A stretch of 51,274 nucleotides of DNA from Alloyangia mangrovi (GCF_002300555.2 NZ_NTHN02000037.1:1-51274); one strand, 5' to 3'; shown: positions 7,673 to 17,430, numbered from the stretch's first letter. Program-made: numbers and translations. Notes: a model not told the origin generated them from the letters alone.

Positions 7673-8581
7673 TCAGGCCGACGCGTGGAAGGAGCGGCCC
7701 AGCGAGCCGGGCGCGCCATGCACCCCGCGGGCCGAGATGATCACCAGCACGAGGATGGTGATCAGGTAAGGCGACATCGACAGCAGCTCGACGGGCACCT
7801 TGGCCCCCGCTGCCTGAAGGTTGAGCTGCAGCACGGTGACGCCGCCGAAGAGATAGGCGCCGATCAGCACGCCGAGCGGTCGCCAGCTGGCGAAGACGAC
7901 GATGGCAAGCGCGATCCAGCCCGCGCCCGCGGTCATCCCCTCGGTCCATTGCGGCACCCGTACGAGGCTGACGTAGGCCCCGCCGAGCCCGGCGCAGGCG
8001 CCGCCGAAGAAGATCGCCGCCAGGCGCACCCGCACCACCTTGTAGCCGAGCGCATGGGCGCTCTCGTGGTCCTCGCCCACCGCGCGCAGGATCAGCCCGG
8101 CGCGGGTGTACTTGAGAAAGGCCCAGACCCCGGCGACCAGCAACAGGCTGACGTAGACCATGAAGTCATGCCGGAAGAACATCGGCCCGATCACCGGGAT
8201 CTCGGCCAGGCCGGGGATCCACAGCTTGCCCATGCCCGGCGCGCGCACCCCCTCGAAGCCGGCACCGACCAGCGCCGAAAGCCCCAGCCCCACCAGCGTC
8301 AGGCCAAGGCCCGTCGCCACCTGGTTCGACAGCAGCACCTGCGTCAGGAAGCCGAAACTCAGCGACAGCACCGCCGAGGCCAGCGCCGCGGCGAGGAAGC
8401 CGACCACCGGCGATCCGGTGCTCACCGCCGCGGCAAAGCCGACCACCGCGCCGGTGATCATCATGCCCTCGACGCCGAGGTTCAGCACCCCGGCCTTTTC
8501 CACCACCATCTCGCCGAGGGCCGCCAGCAGGATCGGCGTCGCCGAGACCATGATCGAGGCGACAAGAAGTACGGGATCCAT
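7673..8581 (-). CDS. ABC transporter permease (BMP-associated, second)
   Basis: A 302-residue inner-membrane permease of the BPD_transp_2 (RbsC-like) family, with about eight hydrophobic spans and the conserved EKAGVLNLGVEGMM region near the N-terminus. The start ATG 8581 overlaps the stop of the preceding permease (TGATG), so translation is coupled. The two permeases form the membrane channel with the double-domain ATPase. An 81-base gap that includes a short palindrome (7632-7645) separates it from the binding-protein gene, which may allow separate mRNA levels for the binding protein. Confidence 0.93.
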   Translation of the reverse strand: MDPVLLVASIMVSATPILLAALGEMVVEKAGVLNLGVEGMMITGAVVGFAAAVSTGSPVVGFLAAALASAVLSLSFGFLTQVLLSNQVATGLGLTLVGLGLSALVGAGFEGVRAPGMGKLWIPGLAEIPVIGPMFFRHDFMVYVSLLLVAGVWAFLKYTRAGLILRAVGEDHESAHALGYKVVRVRLAAIFFGGACAGLGGAYVSLVRVPQWTEGMTAGAGWIALAIVVFASWRPLGVLIGAYLFGGVTVLQLNLQAAGAKVPVELLSMSPYLITILVLVIISARGVHGAPGSLGRSFHASA

Positions 8582-9666
8582 CAGGCCAGCTCCCCCTTGG
8601 CAAAGCGGATGCGGTAATTGGTGAAGACGTCGGTCGCCAGCAGGAAGAACAGGAGCATCCCCTGGAACAGCTGGATCGACGCGCCCGGCAGGCCGAGCAT
8701 GAGCTGCGCCAGCTCGCCGCCGATATAGGTCAGCGCCATCAGCAGCCCCGCCAGCAGGATACCCACCGGGTTGAGCCGCCCGAGGAAGGCGACGATGATC
8801 GCGGTGAACCCATAGCCTGAGTTGAAGTCGATGGTGATCTGCCCCGCCGGGCCGGTCACCTCGAAAAGCCCCGCCATGCCCGCCAGCGCACCCGAGATGC
8901 CAAGGCAGAGGAAGACGATCCGCGCCGGGGTCACCCCCGAGAAGCGCGCCGCCCGCGGTGCCTCGCCGGTGAGGCGGATGTTGAAGCCCTGGATGTGCCG
9001 GGCCATCAGCACATAGGCCGCGATCACCGCGATGAAGGCGCAGACCACGCCCCAATGCATGCCGGTGTTCGCGATGAGCTCGTCATTGTGCACCGCCGGC
9101 CATTGCTTGAAGTTGCGCGAGCCGGGAAAGCCCATGCCCTCGGGGCTGCGCAGCCAGCTTGCCGAGGCCGAGGCGAGGATGTTCTCGGCCACGTAGACCA
9201 GCATGAGCGAGACGAGGATCTCGTTGGTCCCGAGCTTGGTTTTCAGGACCGCCGGGATCATTGCCCAGGCCCAGCCGCCAAGCGCGCCGGCGATCACCAT
9301 CAGCGGGAACAGCAGGACACTCTCGGAAGGGTAGAAGGCCAGCCCCACCGCGGCGCCGGTGACGGCACCCATGATGTACTGACCCTCGGCGCCGATGTTC
9401 CAGATCCCCGCCTTGAAGCCGATCGACAGGCCAATGGCGATGAGGATCAGCGGCCCCGCCTTCACCAGCAACTGCGGCCGCGAGTAGCTGGCGAACTGCG
9501 GGTGGAACAGCGGATCCCAGAAGATCGTGCGGATCGCCTCCAGCGGCGGCTTGCCGAGGAGCGCGAACATGATGCCGCCCACCACCATGGTCAGCACCAC
9601 CGCCAGCAGCGGGGTCACGATGGTCCAGAGCCGCGACGGCTGCGGACGTTTCTCGAGGCGGATCAT
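8581..9666 (-). CDS. ABC transporter permease (BMP-associated, first)
   Basis: A 361-residue permease of the same family as the next gene, with the larger N-terminal region typical of the first permease of BMP systems. GIWNIGAEGQYIMGA matches the family signature. The start is ATG 9666, preceded by GGGAGGCTCCCA; the ribosome binding site sits inside a short inverted repeat, TGGGAGcCTCCCA (9667-9679). The 150-base gap from the ATPase gene carries a long inverted repeat (9710-9782). The substrate is probably a nucleoside or purine, from gene context. Confidence 0.92.
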   Translation of the reverse strand: MIRLEKRPQPSRLWTIVTPLLAVVLTMVVGGIMFALLGKPPLEAIRTIFWDPLFHPQFASYSRPQLLVKAGPLILIAIGLSIGFKAGIWNIGAEGQYIMGAVTGAAVGLAFYPSESVLLFPLMVIAGALGGWAWAMIPAVLKTKLGTNEILVSLMLVYVAENILASASASWLRSPEGMGFPGSRNFKQWPAVHNDELIANTGMHWGVVCAFIAVIAAYVLMARHIQGFNIRLTGEAPRAARFSGVTPARIVFLCLGISGALAGMAGLFEVTGPAGQITIDFNSGYGFTAIIVAFLGRLNPVGILLAGLLMALTYIGGELAQLMLGLPGASIQLFQGMLLFFLLATDVFTNYRIRFAKGELA

Positions 9667-9709
9667 TGGGAGCCTCCCACCGGCGCCGCGGGGGTGCCGC
9701 CGCCGCGCC

Positions 9710-9782
9710 GTGCGTATTTTGAAAGAGAAGAAGCGCAGGCGAAGGAGGGGCCCGCGGGCTTCTTCCCTTCACAAATACGCAC
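9710..9782. repeat. imperfect inverted repeat of a Rhodobacteraceae-type element
   Basis: Left arm 9710-9734 begins GTGCGTATTTTGAAAGAG and right arm 9758-9782 is its imperfect reverse complement, about 21 of 25 positions by eye. The same arm occurs once, singly, just upstream of the YdcF-like gene (about 6389-6413). It sits between the ATPase and permease genes and could fold as a long mRNA hairpin. Confidence 0.65.
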
Positions 9783-9816
9783 ATCCGGCGCCAACCAGGC
9801 GGCGCGGCGTCGGGGG

Positions 9817-11337
9817 TCAGCCATCGACATGGGCCACCTCCATGTCATGCGCCCCGCCCATCATCAGGCCGATCTTCTCGATGTCGAGCTCGGCGACGGC
9901 GCGGGCGGGCGAGAGCCGGCCCTCGTTGAGCGCCGCGAAACGGTCCGAGATCTCCATCAGCTCGTCGAGGTCCTGGGAGATGACGATGATCGCCGCGCCC
10001 TTGGCGGCGAGGTCGAGCAGCGCCTGGCGGATCGCGGCGGCCGCGGCGGCGTCGACGCCCCAGGTCGGCTGGTTGACCACGAAGACATCGGGGCTTTGCA
10101 GGATTTCCCGCCCGACGACGAATTTCTGCAGGTTGCCACCCGAGAGCGCCCGCGCGGCGGTGCCGGGCCCGGGGGTGCGCACGTCGAAACGCTCGATGAC
10201 CTTCTCGGCGAAGGCCTTCGACTTGCCCCAGTCGATGAAGCCGCCCTGCACCAGCCCCTCCCGGCGCGCGCCGGTGAGCACGGCGTTCTCGGTCAGGCTC
10301 ATGTTGGGTGCCGCGGCGTGGCCCAGCCGTTCCTCGGGGCCCGAGAGCAGACCCGCGTCGCGGCGGCCGATCGGGCCGAGGCGGCTGACGTCCTGCCCCT
10401 TGAAGAAGATCGTGCCCGCTGGCGCCAGCCGCTCGCCCGAGAGCGCCATCAGCAGCTCGTCCTGGCCGTTGCCGGCGACCCCGGCGATGCCCAGCACCTC
10501 GCCGGCGCGGACCTCGAGCGAGACCTCGCGCAGCGGCGTGCCGAAGGCGCCCGGCGCGGGCAGCGAGAGCTTGTCGGTGCGCAAGAGCACCTCGCCCTTC
10601 TCGCCGGCGCGCGCCTCGGGGGCATTGAAGCTCGATCCGACCATCAGCTCGGCCATCTGCCGGGCGGTCACCTCGCGCGGGGTGCAGGTGCCGACGTTCT
10701 TGCCGAGCCGCAGGATCGTCGCCTCGTCGCAGAGCGCGCGGATCTCCTCGAGCTTGTGCGAGATGTAGAGGATCGAGGTGCCCTCGGCGCGCAGCTTGTT
10801 CAGCGTCTGGAAGAGGATATCCACTTCCTGCGGGGTCAGCACCGAGGTCGGCTCGTCCATGATCAAGAGGCGCGGGTTCTGCAGCAGGCAGCGGATGATC
10901 TCGACCCGCTGGCGCTCGCCGGCCGAGAGCGTGCCGACAGTGCGGGTGGGATCGAGCGGCAGTCCGTAGGTTTCCGAGACCTCGCGGATCTGCCGGGCGA
11001 GGTCGCGCGGCCTCGGCGGGTTCTCCATGCCGAGCGCCACGTTCTCGGCCACGTCCAGCGCCTCGAAGAGCGAGAAGTGCTGGAACACCATGGCCACGCC
11101 CGAGCGGCGCGCGTCCGACGGCTTGGCCGGGGCGTAAGCCGCGCCGTCCAGGGCCATCTCGCCCGCGTCGGGCTTGACCAGCCCGAAGATCATCTTCACC
11201 AGCGTCGACTTGCCCGCGCCGTTCTCGCCGAGCAGCGCATGGATCTCGCCCTTGCCGATGTCGAAGGAGACATCGTCATTGGCCACGACGCCGGGGTAGG
11301 CCTTGGTCAGGCCCCGGATGCTGAGGAGTGTAGCCAC
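9817..11337 (-). CDS. ABC transporter ATP-binding protein, two ABC domains
   Basis: A double ATPase of the RbsA/MglA type, about 506 residues from GTG 11337, with a GGGAC-rich stretch upstream. The first domain has Walker A GENGAGKST (about residues 37-45) and signature LSAGERQRVE. The second has a degenerate Walker A region (GVAGNGQDELL) and signature LSGGNLQKF, a usual asymmetry in this group. It powers the two downstream permeases. Its start lies inside the 3' end of xdhC (31-base overlap), linking transporter and xanthine dehydrogenase expression and supporting a purine substrate. Confidence 0.92.
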   Translation of the reverse strand: MATLLSIRGLTKAYPGVVANDDVSFDIGKGEIHALLGENGAGKSTLVKMIFGLVKPDAGEMALDGAAYAPAKPSDARRSGVAMVFQHFSLFEALDVAENVALGMENPPRPRDLARQIREVSETYGLPLDPTRTVGTLSAGERQRVEIIRCLLQNPRLLIMDEPTSVLTPQEVDILFQTLNKLRAEGTSILYISHKLEEIRALCDEATILRLGKNVGTCTPREVTARQMAELMVGSSFNAPEARAGEKGEVLLRTDKLSLPAPGAFGTPLREVSLEVRAGEVLGIAGVAGNGQDELLMALSGERLAPAGTIFFKGQDVSRLGPIGRRDAGLLSGPEERLGHAAAPNMSLTENAVLTGARREGLVQGGFIDWGKSKAFAEKVIERFDVRTPGPGTAARALSGGNLQKFVVGREILQSPDVFVVNQPTWGVDAAAAAAIRQALLDLAAKGAAIIVISQDLDELMEISDRFAALNEGRLSPARAVAELDIEKIGLMMGGAHDMEVAHVDG

Positions 11338-12254
11338 GCCGTCCCGTCCCCTTTTTTCTGCCCCAATAGCTGCCCGGCGACGCCGATGGCAATCGCCTGC
11401 GGGTGTCGCCCGTATGTTTTTTGACCAATCGGACAAGAAATGCGAGCTATTTGGGCATCCGCATGACCCAACGTCCTCAACCGGCTACGGAAACGCGCCC
11501 ATTTGGTGTTCGACCCGATGAGCCCGGCGAAGGCGAACCCATGGGTCAGCAGCGCATGGCAAAGCTGCAGGTCGATCTCGTGGCTGTAGGTCACAATGAG
11601 GTGCTCGGCCTCCTGCGGCGCGTGTCGCACAGCGCGCACCGGGTCGGCGGCGGGCAGCACGGTCACGCCTTGGGGCACGTCATCGGGAAAGCGCTCGGGG
11701 GCGGTGTCGACCCAGGTGATCGCCAGCTCGGGCAGAGGGGCCATGACCTGCACCAGCGCGCGGCCGACGTGGCCCGCGCCCCAGACCCAGAGCTGCCGGG
11801 CGGGCCGTGCCAGCGGCTCGACCATCCAGCCCTGCACCAGTTGCGGCTCGGGTGCCCGGCCCTGCGCACGGGCGCGGTCGATCAGCCGTTGCACTGCGAG
11901 TGGGCGCTCTCCGGAACCGCGCGCAACGATCTCCTGCCCCTCGAGTTCCGCGACGCCCTGCGCGTCGAAGACCTCGGTCCAGAGCACCACGGCGCCGCCG
12001 CAGCATTGCCCCAGCCCCGGTCCCAGCGGGTGGCGGGTGAGCCCCGGCGCGCGCAGCGCCTGCTCCACCGCCATCAGTTCCAGCGCGCCGCCGCCGATGG
12101 TGCCACTCTGGCAGAGCTTTCCCCGTGCTTCCCAGACCAGCATCGCGCAGCCGACCTCGCGCGGGGCCGAGCCCGAGACCTCGGCGATCACCACGCGGGC
12201 GACACGTCCATGCGCCGCCACGGCGGCCTTCAGCCCGGCAAGATCAAACCCCAT
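11307..12254 (-). CDS. xdhC: xanthine dehydrogenase accessory protein XdhC
   Basis: XdhC binds molybdenum cofactor, favours its sulfurated form and inserts it into XdhB; it is not a subunit of the final enzyme. The 315-residue protein shows SGSAPREVGCAMLVW, SGTIGGGALE, a Rossmann-like VWGAGHVGRALVQVM, and the C-terminal TYSHEIDLQLCHALL and CPIG...HPQAIAIGV. It overlaps the end of xdhB by 11 bases and the start of the ATPase gene by 31. The C-terminal tail beyond the HPQAIAIGV core is somewhat longer than usual. Confidence 0.94.
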   Translation of the reverse strand: MGFDLAGLKAAVAAHGRVARVVIAEVSGSAPREVGCAMLVWEARGKLCQSGTIGGGALELMAVEQALRAPGLTRHPLGPGLGQCCGGAVVLWTEVFDAQGVAELEGQEIVARGSGERPLAVQRLIDRARAQGRAPEPQLVQGWMVEPLARPARQLWVWGAGHVGRALVQVMAPLPELAITWVDTAPERFPDDVPQGVTVLPAADPVRAVRHAPQEAEHLIVTYSHEIDLQLCHALLTHGFAFAGLIGSNTKWARFRSRLRTLGHADAQIARISCPIGQKTYGRHPQAIAIGVAGQLLGQKKGDGTAWLHSSASGA

Positions 12255-14752
12255 CGCGCACCCTCCGCACCGCGGCCAGCAGGTTCTCGGGTGTCGCGGG
12301 GGCGATCAGGTCGGGATAGGTCTCGCCACAGGAGGCGACCGCGTCCGACAGCGCAAGCAAGGCCGAGATGCCCAGCATGAAAGGCGGCTCGCCGACGGCC
12401 TTGGAGCGGTAGATGGTCTCCTCGACGTTGCGCCCGTCCCAAAGGGTGACGTTGAACACCTCGGGCCGGTCCGAGCAGGCGGGGATCTTGTAGGTCGAGG
12501 GCGCATGGGTGCGCAGCGCGCCCTTGCCGTCCCAGACCAGTTCCTCGGTGGTCAGCCAGCCCGCGCCCTGCACGTAGCCGCCCTCGATCTGGCCGATGTC
12601 CAGCGCCGGGTTCAGCGAGGCGCCGCAATCGTGCAGGATGTCGGTGCGCAGGATACGGGACTCGCCGGTCAGCGTGTCGAGCACCACCTCGGTGACCGAG
12701 GCTCCGTAGGAGAAGTAGAAGAACGGCCGGCCCTGCCCCCGTATGCGGTCCCAATCGACCTTGGGCGTCTTGTAATAGCCCGTGGACGAGAGCGACACGC
12801 GCCCCTGGTAGCAGAGCACCGCCGCCTCCTCGAAGGAGATGTCGGTGCCGCCGACGTGGACCATGCCGCCCGCGAAGCGGACGTTCTCGGGCAGGTCCTG
12901 GTGCAGCTCGGCGAGGTGATGTGCCATGCGGTCGCGGATCGTGTCGCAGGCGACCTTCACCGCCATGCCGTTGAGGTCCGAACCCGAGGACGCCGCCGTG
13001 GCCGAGGTGTTGGGCACCTTGCCGGTGTCGGTGGCGGTGATCTTCACCATCTCCAGCGGCACGCCGAAGCGCGCGGCGGCCACTTGCGCCACCTTCTGGA
13101 AGAGGCCCTGCCCCATCTCGGTACCGCCATGGTTGAGCTGGATCGAGCCGTCCTGGTAGACGTGCACCAGCGCCCCGGCCTGGTTGAGATGGGTCAGCGT
13201 GAAGGAGATGCCGAATTTGACCGGCGAGATCGCGAGCCCCTTCTTCAGCACCGGGTTCGCGGCGTTCCAGTCGTCCACGGCCTTGCGGCGCGCGGCGTAG
13301 CCGCTGATTTCCTCGAGCCTGTCGGTCAGCGCGCCGAGGATGAAATCCTCGACCGGCTGGCCGTAGTGGGTCTGCTGCGGGGCGGGGTCGGTGTGCGCCC
13401 CGGCCTGCGGGGCATGGCCTTCGCCCGGCCCGGCGAGCGCGCCGCGCGAGGCGAGATCGTCGGTGTCGTCATGCGCCAGCGGCTGTGTCCCCGCGGGGAC
13501 ACGCTTGTCCACCGTCCCCGCGGGGACGCTCTGCTCTGCCGTCCCCATGGGGACACTTTCCACCGCCGCCCCTGCGGGGACACTTTCCGCCACCGTCCCT
13601 GAAGGGACGAGGTCGGCATAATAGTTGCGGCGACGCAGTTCCAGAGGGTCGATCTTCAGGTGGTGGGCAACGTGGTCCATCACCCGCTCGATGCCGAACA
13701 TCCCCTGCGGGCCGCCGAAGCCGCGGTAGGCGGTGGCGCTCTGCATGTTGGTCTTCAGCCGGTGGCTCTCGACCCGCAGCGCCGGGATGTCATAGGCGTT
13801 GTCGGCATGCAGCATGGCGCGGTCGGCCACGGCGAGCGACAGGTCCTGCGCCCAACCGCAGCGTGTGTACTGCCGGAAGTCCACCGCTTTCAGGCGACCC
13901 ATCTCGTCGAAGCCGACGGTGTAGTCGATCCGGAAGTCGTGGCGCTTTCCGGTGATCATCATGTCGTCGTCGCGGTCGTAGCGCATCTTCGCCGGACGCC
14001 CGGTTTCCGAGGCCGCGACGGCGCAGGCGATGGCCAGCGCGTTGCCCTGGCTTTCCTTGCCACCGAAGCCGCCGCCCATGCGCCGGGTCTCGACCCGCAC
14101 CGCGTGCATCGGCAGGTGCAGCGCATGGGCCACCTTGTGCTGGATCTCGGTGGGGTGCTGGGTGGAGCTGGCCACGACCAGATCGCCGTTTTCCTGCGGC
14201 ATCACCAGCGCGGCCTGGCTCTCGAGATAGAAATGCTCCTGCCCGCCCATCTCGAGCGAGCCTTCCAGCGTGATCGGGGCGGATTTCAGCGCCTCGGCGG
14301 CATCGCCCTTCTCCCAGATGCGCGGGCCTTCCTCGAAGCGGGAATTGGCGGCCAGCGCCTGCTCGATGGTGAGGATGGGCTCGCGCTGCGCGTAGGTGAC
14401 CTTGGCCAGCCGCGCCGCCTTGCGCGCGGCTTGGTGGCTGGTGGCGGCGACGAAGAAGATCTGCTGGCCGAGGTAGTGGATGGTGCCATCCGAGAGCAGC
14501 GGCTCGTCGTGCAGCGAGGCCGAGCAGTCGCAGTCGGAAGGCAGGTCCTTCGCCCCCCCAGACCTTCACCACGCCGGGGGCGGCGCGGACCGCCGAGAGG
14601 TCGATCGAGGTGATCGTCCCCGCCGCGATGGTCGACAGGCCAAAGGCGAGGTGCAGGCAGTCCGCCGGCACGGGGATGTCGTCGATGTAGCGGGCCTTGC
14701 CCGAGACATGCAGCGGCGCCGCGTCATGCGGCAGGGGTTTCGAGACGCTCAT
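12244..14752 (-). CDS. xdhB: xanthine dehydrogenase large subunit, one frameshift, repeat insert
   Basis: The molybdopterin-binding subunit that hydroxylates hypoxanthine and xanthine. It starts at ATG 14752 (MSVSKPLPHD), overlapping the xdhA stop by 4 bases. The frame breaks after APGVVKVWGG, at a 7-base C run (14553-14559). Removing one base restores the frame into SLHDEP... and MGGQEHFYLE, giving about 835 residues. Cofactor motifs are present: GGGFGGKE, GGTEMGQG, SSGSDLNG and GEPPF, which carries the active-site Glu. The protein is longer than the usual ~780 because of an insert of about 75 residues from residue ~381. It lies between NYYAD and THYGQPVEDF and contains five VPxGT repeats (see 13487-13608). 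The frameshift is most likely a homopolymer error. Confidence 0.88.
13487..13608. repeat. five 27-bp palindromic tandem repeats inside xdhB
   Basis: Near-copies of the 14-bp palindrome GTCCCCGCGGGGAC begin at 13487, 13514, 13541, 13568 and 13595, exactly 27 bp apart. Each is separated by 13 bp of variable sequence. Because 27 is a multiple of three they are read in frame on the minus strand as VPSGT, VPAGA, VPMGT, VPAGT and VPAGT, each followed by four variable residues. Confidence 0.9.
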
Positions 14753-16163
14753 GCCCGCACCTCCCGCACGTCGGTGGCCGCGCCCTGATCGGCGAGCAGG
14801 CAGCGCGTCAGCATGTTGCGCGCGGCCCCGAGCCGGTAGGCGGCACTGGCGCGCATGTCGGTCATCGGCTGGAAGTCCTTCTCCCATTCGCCCGAGATGG
14901 CGCGCAGGGTTTCCTCGTTCCACGGCTGGCCGATGAGGGCCTGCTCGACATGGGAGGCACGCTTGGGGATGCCCGCCATGCCGCCGAAGGCGATGCGGGC
15001 TGCGGTCACAGTGCCGCCGCCCACCTCGATCCAGAACGCCCCGCAGGCGGCGGAGATGTCCTGATCGAAGCGCTTGGAGAGCTTGTAGACGCGCAGGTGA
15101 TCGGGCCCGCGCGGGATGGTCACCGCCTCGACGAACTCGCCGGGCTGCCGGTCCTGCTTGCCGTACTCGAGGAAGAACGCCTCGATCGGCAGCTCGCGCC
15201 GGGTGCCCCCCCTTGCGCAGATGCAGCGTCGCGCCAAGCGCGATCAGCGCAGGCGGGTTGTCCCCGATGGGCGAGCCATTGGCGATATTGCCGCCGATGG
15301 TCGCCGCCGCGCGCACCTGCGCCGAGCCGTAGCGGCGCAGCATCTCGGCATAGCTGGGGTAGTGGTCCTTCATCAGCGTGAGCACGCGGTCCATGGTGAC
15401 CCCCGCGCCGATGCGGATCGCATCCCCGGAGACCTCGATCTGCTGCAGCTCGGCGCAGCGGTTGAGGAAGATCACCTTGTCCAGATCGCGCAGCTGTTTC
15501 GTCACCCAGAGGCCGACGTCGGTGGCGCCCGCCACCAGCGTGGCATCGGGGGTGGCTTCGAGGAGGCGCGCCAGCTCATCGGCGGTCTCGGGCGCGGAGA
15601 CCGTCGGAGGGGGGCTGTCTGCCCCCCGCTCGGCTCCGCCGAGCCCCCCCCGAGGATATTTCTGCCAGGAGAGTTTTCTCGGAGCTCATCCAGGCGGGCA
15701 CGGGGGCGCTGGTCGCGGCCTCGGCGGCGCGGATGATCGGCGCGTAGCCGGTGCAGCGGCAGAGATTGCCGGCCAGCGCGTCATCATGGCCGGTGTCGCC
15801 GTTGAGATGCGCCGTCGCCATGGAAACCACGAAGCCTGGCGTGCAGAAGCCGCATTGCGAGCCGTGATGATCGACCATCGCCTGCTGCACCGGGTGCGGC
15901 GCGCCGTCCGGGCCGGCGATGCCCTCGACCGTGCGCAGCGCCTTGCCGTGCAACTGCGGCAGGAAGAGGATGCAGGCGTTGACCGCCCGGCTGCCGCGCG
16001 CATCGGTGAGCATCACCGTGCAGGCACCGCAATCGCCCTCGTTGCAGCCTTCCTTGGTGCCCCTGAGCCCACGCTCTTCGCGCAGCCAGTCGAGCGCCGT
16101 GCGCGTGGGAGACACGTCGCGCAGCACCACGCTTTCCCCGTTCAGAAGAAAGGAGATGTCCAT
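14749..16163 (-). CDS. xdhA: xanthine dehydrogenase small subunit, two frameshifts
   Basis: The iron-sulfur/FAD subunit. The N-terminal half has the first [2Fe-2S] motif EGCNEGDCGACTV and the second, CGFCTPGF...NLCRCTGY. The C-terminal half has the FAD-binding IGGNIANGSPIGDNPPAL and LPIEAFFLEYGKQD. ATG 16163 is chosen from family alignment; its ribosome binding site is weak. Two surplus bases, in the 8-base C run 15644-15651 and the 7-base C run 15206-15212, break the frame. Removing both gives 471 codons including the stop, matching the usual length. The linker between the iron-sulfur and FAD domains is encoded by an intergenic-type repeat (15607-15672). It overlaps xdhB by 4 bases. Confidence 0.88.
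15607..15672. repeat. intergenic-type hairpin repeat within xdhA
   Basis: Same architecture as the copies at 22168, 37111 and 39637: a G-rich/C-rich hairpin, a second short hairpin (CTCGGCTCCGCCGAG), a C run, then GAGGATATTTCTGCCAGGAG. It has the same orientation on the plus strand as the other copies. Here it lies in coding sequence between two domains of XdhA. Confidence 0.65.
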
Positions 16164-16370
16164 TTTGATGACCCGCCGCCTTACCATTGACGTTTCCCCG
16201 CAGCGCGCCCTCGATGCGGCGTAGAAGGCGCGCGGATTCTTGTCTCTTTGCCCCAAGGCTAGGCGGCGGCTTTCCGGGTTGGCAAGAAAAATCTGCCCGT
16301 TTGGGAGGCAGGCGGCGCGATGGCGGCGCGAATTTGCGCATGACCACGCGGGGTTGCCGCCTTGCGGAGG

Positions 16371-17244
16371 TCAGGCTCCGGCGAGGAACTCCGCCAGCAT
16401 CCGGCTCGCCGGGGCATGGTTGAGGATGGTGTTGTGATCGCCCTCCTCGAAGACCTCCAGCCGCGTGCCGGGCATGGCCTCGGCCAGCGCGCGGGCGCCG
16501 CGACAGGGCGGCGTAGTCGTGCCGGGCATGGATCACCAGCGTCTCGCCGCGCCGGGACGTGGCCGCGGGGCGCCAGTCGGTTGCGGGATCATAGGGCGCG
16601 CAGAGCCGCGTGACCCCGGCTTCGAACTGCGCCAGCGCGGCGCCGACCAGACCGTATTGCGTGCCGCCGAGCCGGATCAGCCCCGGCAGATCGACCGGGG
16701 TCGAGATCAGGGCGGCGCGCGGGCAGGCCAGCCCCTCGCCCAGCGCGAAGAGCAGGCTGCGCGCGCCGACGCAATGGGCGCCGACGCCGTTGTAGGGGCC
16801 GTGCGCCTCGATGCAGCGGCGGATCGCGGGGATGATGTCGGCAAGGCTGCAGAGCGTGCGGGCCGGGTGCAGGTGGCCGGGCAGGATCAGCAGGTCGACC
16901 GCCGCCCCGGCCCGGCGCAGGTCGCGCACAAGCCGGGAGAATTGCCGCATCTGCCCGTCATGGCCGGGTACCAGCAGCACCCGAGGCGCGCCGGCGTGCG
17001 GGGCCGCGTGGCGCACCAGCGCCGTCTCTGCGCCGATCCGGACCAGCTGCGCCCCGTGGCGCGCGACATGGGCCGGATCGAGGTGCGACGCGGGGCTGAG
17101 GTAGCGGCGGGCCAGCAGCCGGCCGACCAGCCTCGGGGCGATCCGTGCCGCGAGATGCAGGGCGCGGCGGCGGGTCGAAACGGCGCCCCGGGCCGCGGGA
17201 CGCCCCTCGGCGCCGACCGTACGTCCCTCGTTCCACAGTGCCAT
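16371..17244 (-). CDS. alpha/beta hydrolase family protein, one frameshift
   Basis: About 290 residues from ATG 17244 (AAGG about 8 bases upstream). The fold signature includes the strand and oxyanion region VLLVPGHDGQMRQF and the nucleophile elbow GVGAHCVGARSL. The frame then breaks within 16491-16512; removing one base restores a C-terminal EGDHNTIL, which holds the catalytic His, and an ordinary end at 16371. The elbow reads AHCVG instead of GxSxG, so a Cys occupies the nucleophile position. It may be a Cys-type hydrolase like dienelactone hydrolase, or inactive. It is upstream of xdhA on the same strand, with a 207-base gap. The substrate is unknown. Confidence 0.75.
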
Positions 17245-17388
17245 GCCGACCTTTCGTTGACTCGTACAACGCCCACCGTTCAAGGATTGCGCCATCAGCC
17301 GGCGTGCGACAATTCACTTTCTGCGGGAATTTGTCTTGCTTTCTAAATGAGGTAAGCCTGCATCACCCCGCGGCGCGCACCGCCACGC

Positions 17389-17404
17389 GGGGGCTTTCGC
17401 CCCC
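17389..17404. other. GGGGGC/GCCCCC hairpin upstream of dnaE
   Basis: A six-base perfect stem with loop TTTC, about 27 bases before the dnaE start. There is no T-tract on either side, so a simple terminator is unlikely. It resembles the first hairpin of the local repeat family. Confidence 0.4.
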
Positions 17405-17430
17405 GGGCGCCGCGCAATACTCTAAGCGGC

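Noticed and set aside
6038-8617. Long plus-strand open frame opposite the BMP and permease genes
   Set aside because: Same mirror effect; the minus-strand proteins carry clear signal peptide, membrane and transporter motifs.
13487-13608. CRISPR array
   Set aside because: Repeats are 14-bp palindromes with 13-bp spacers, too short and in frame within xdhB; no cas genes.
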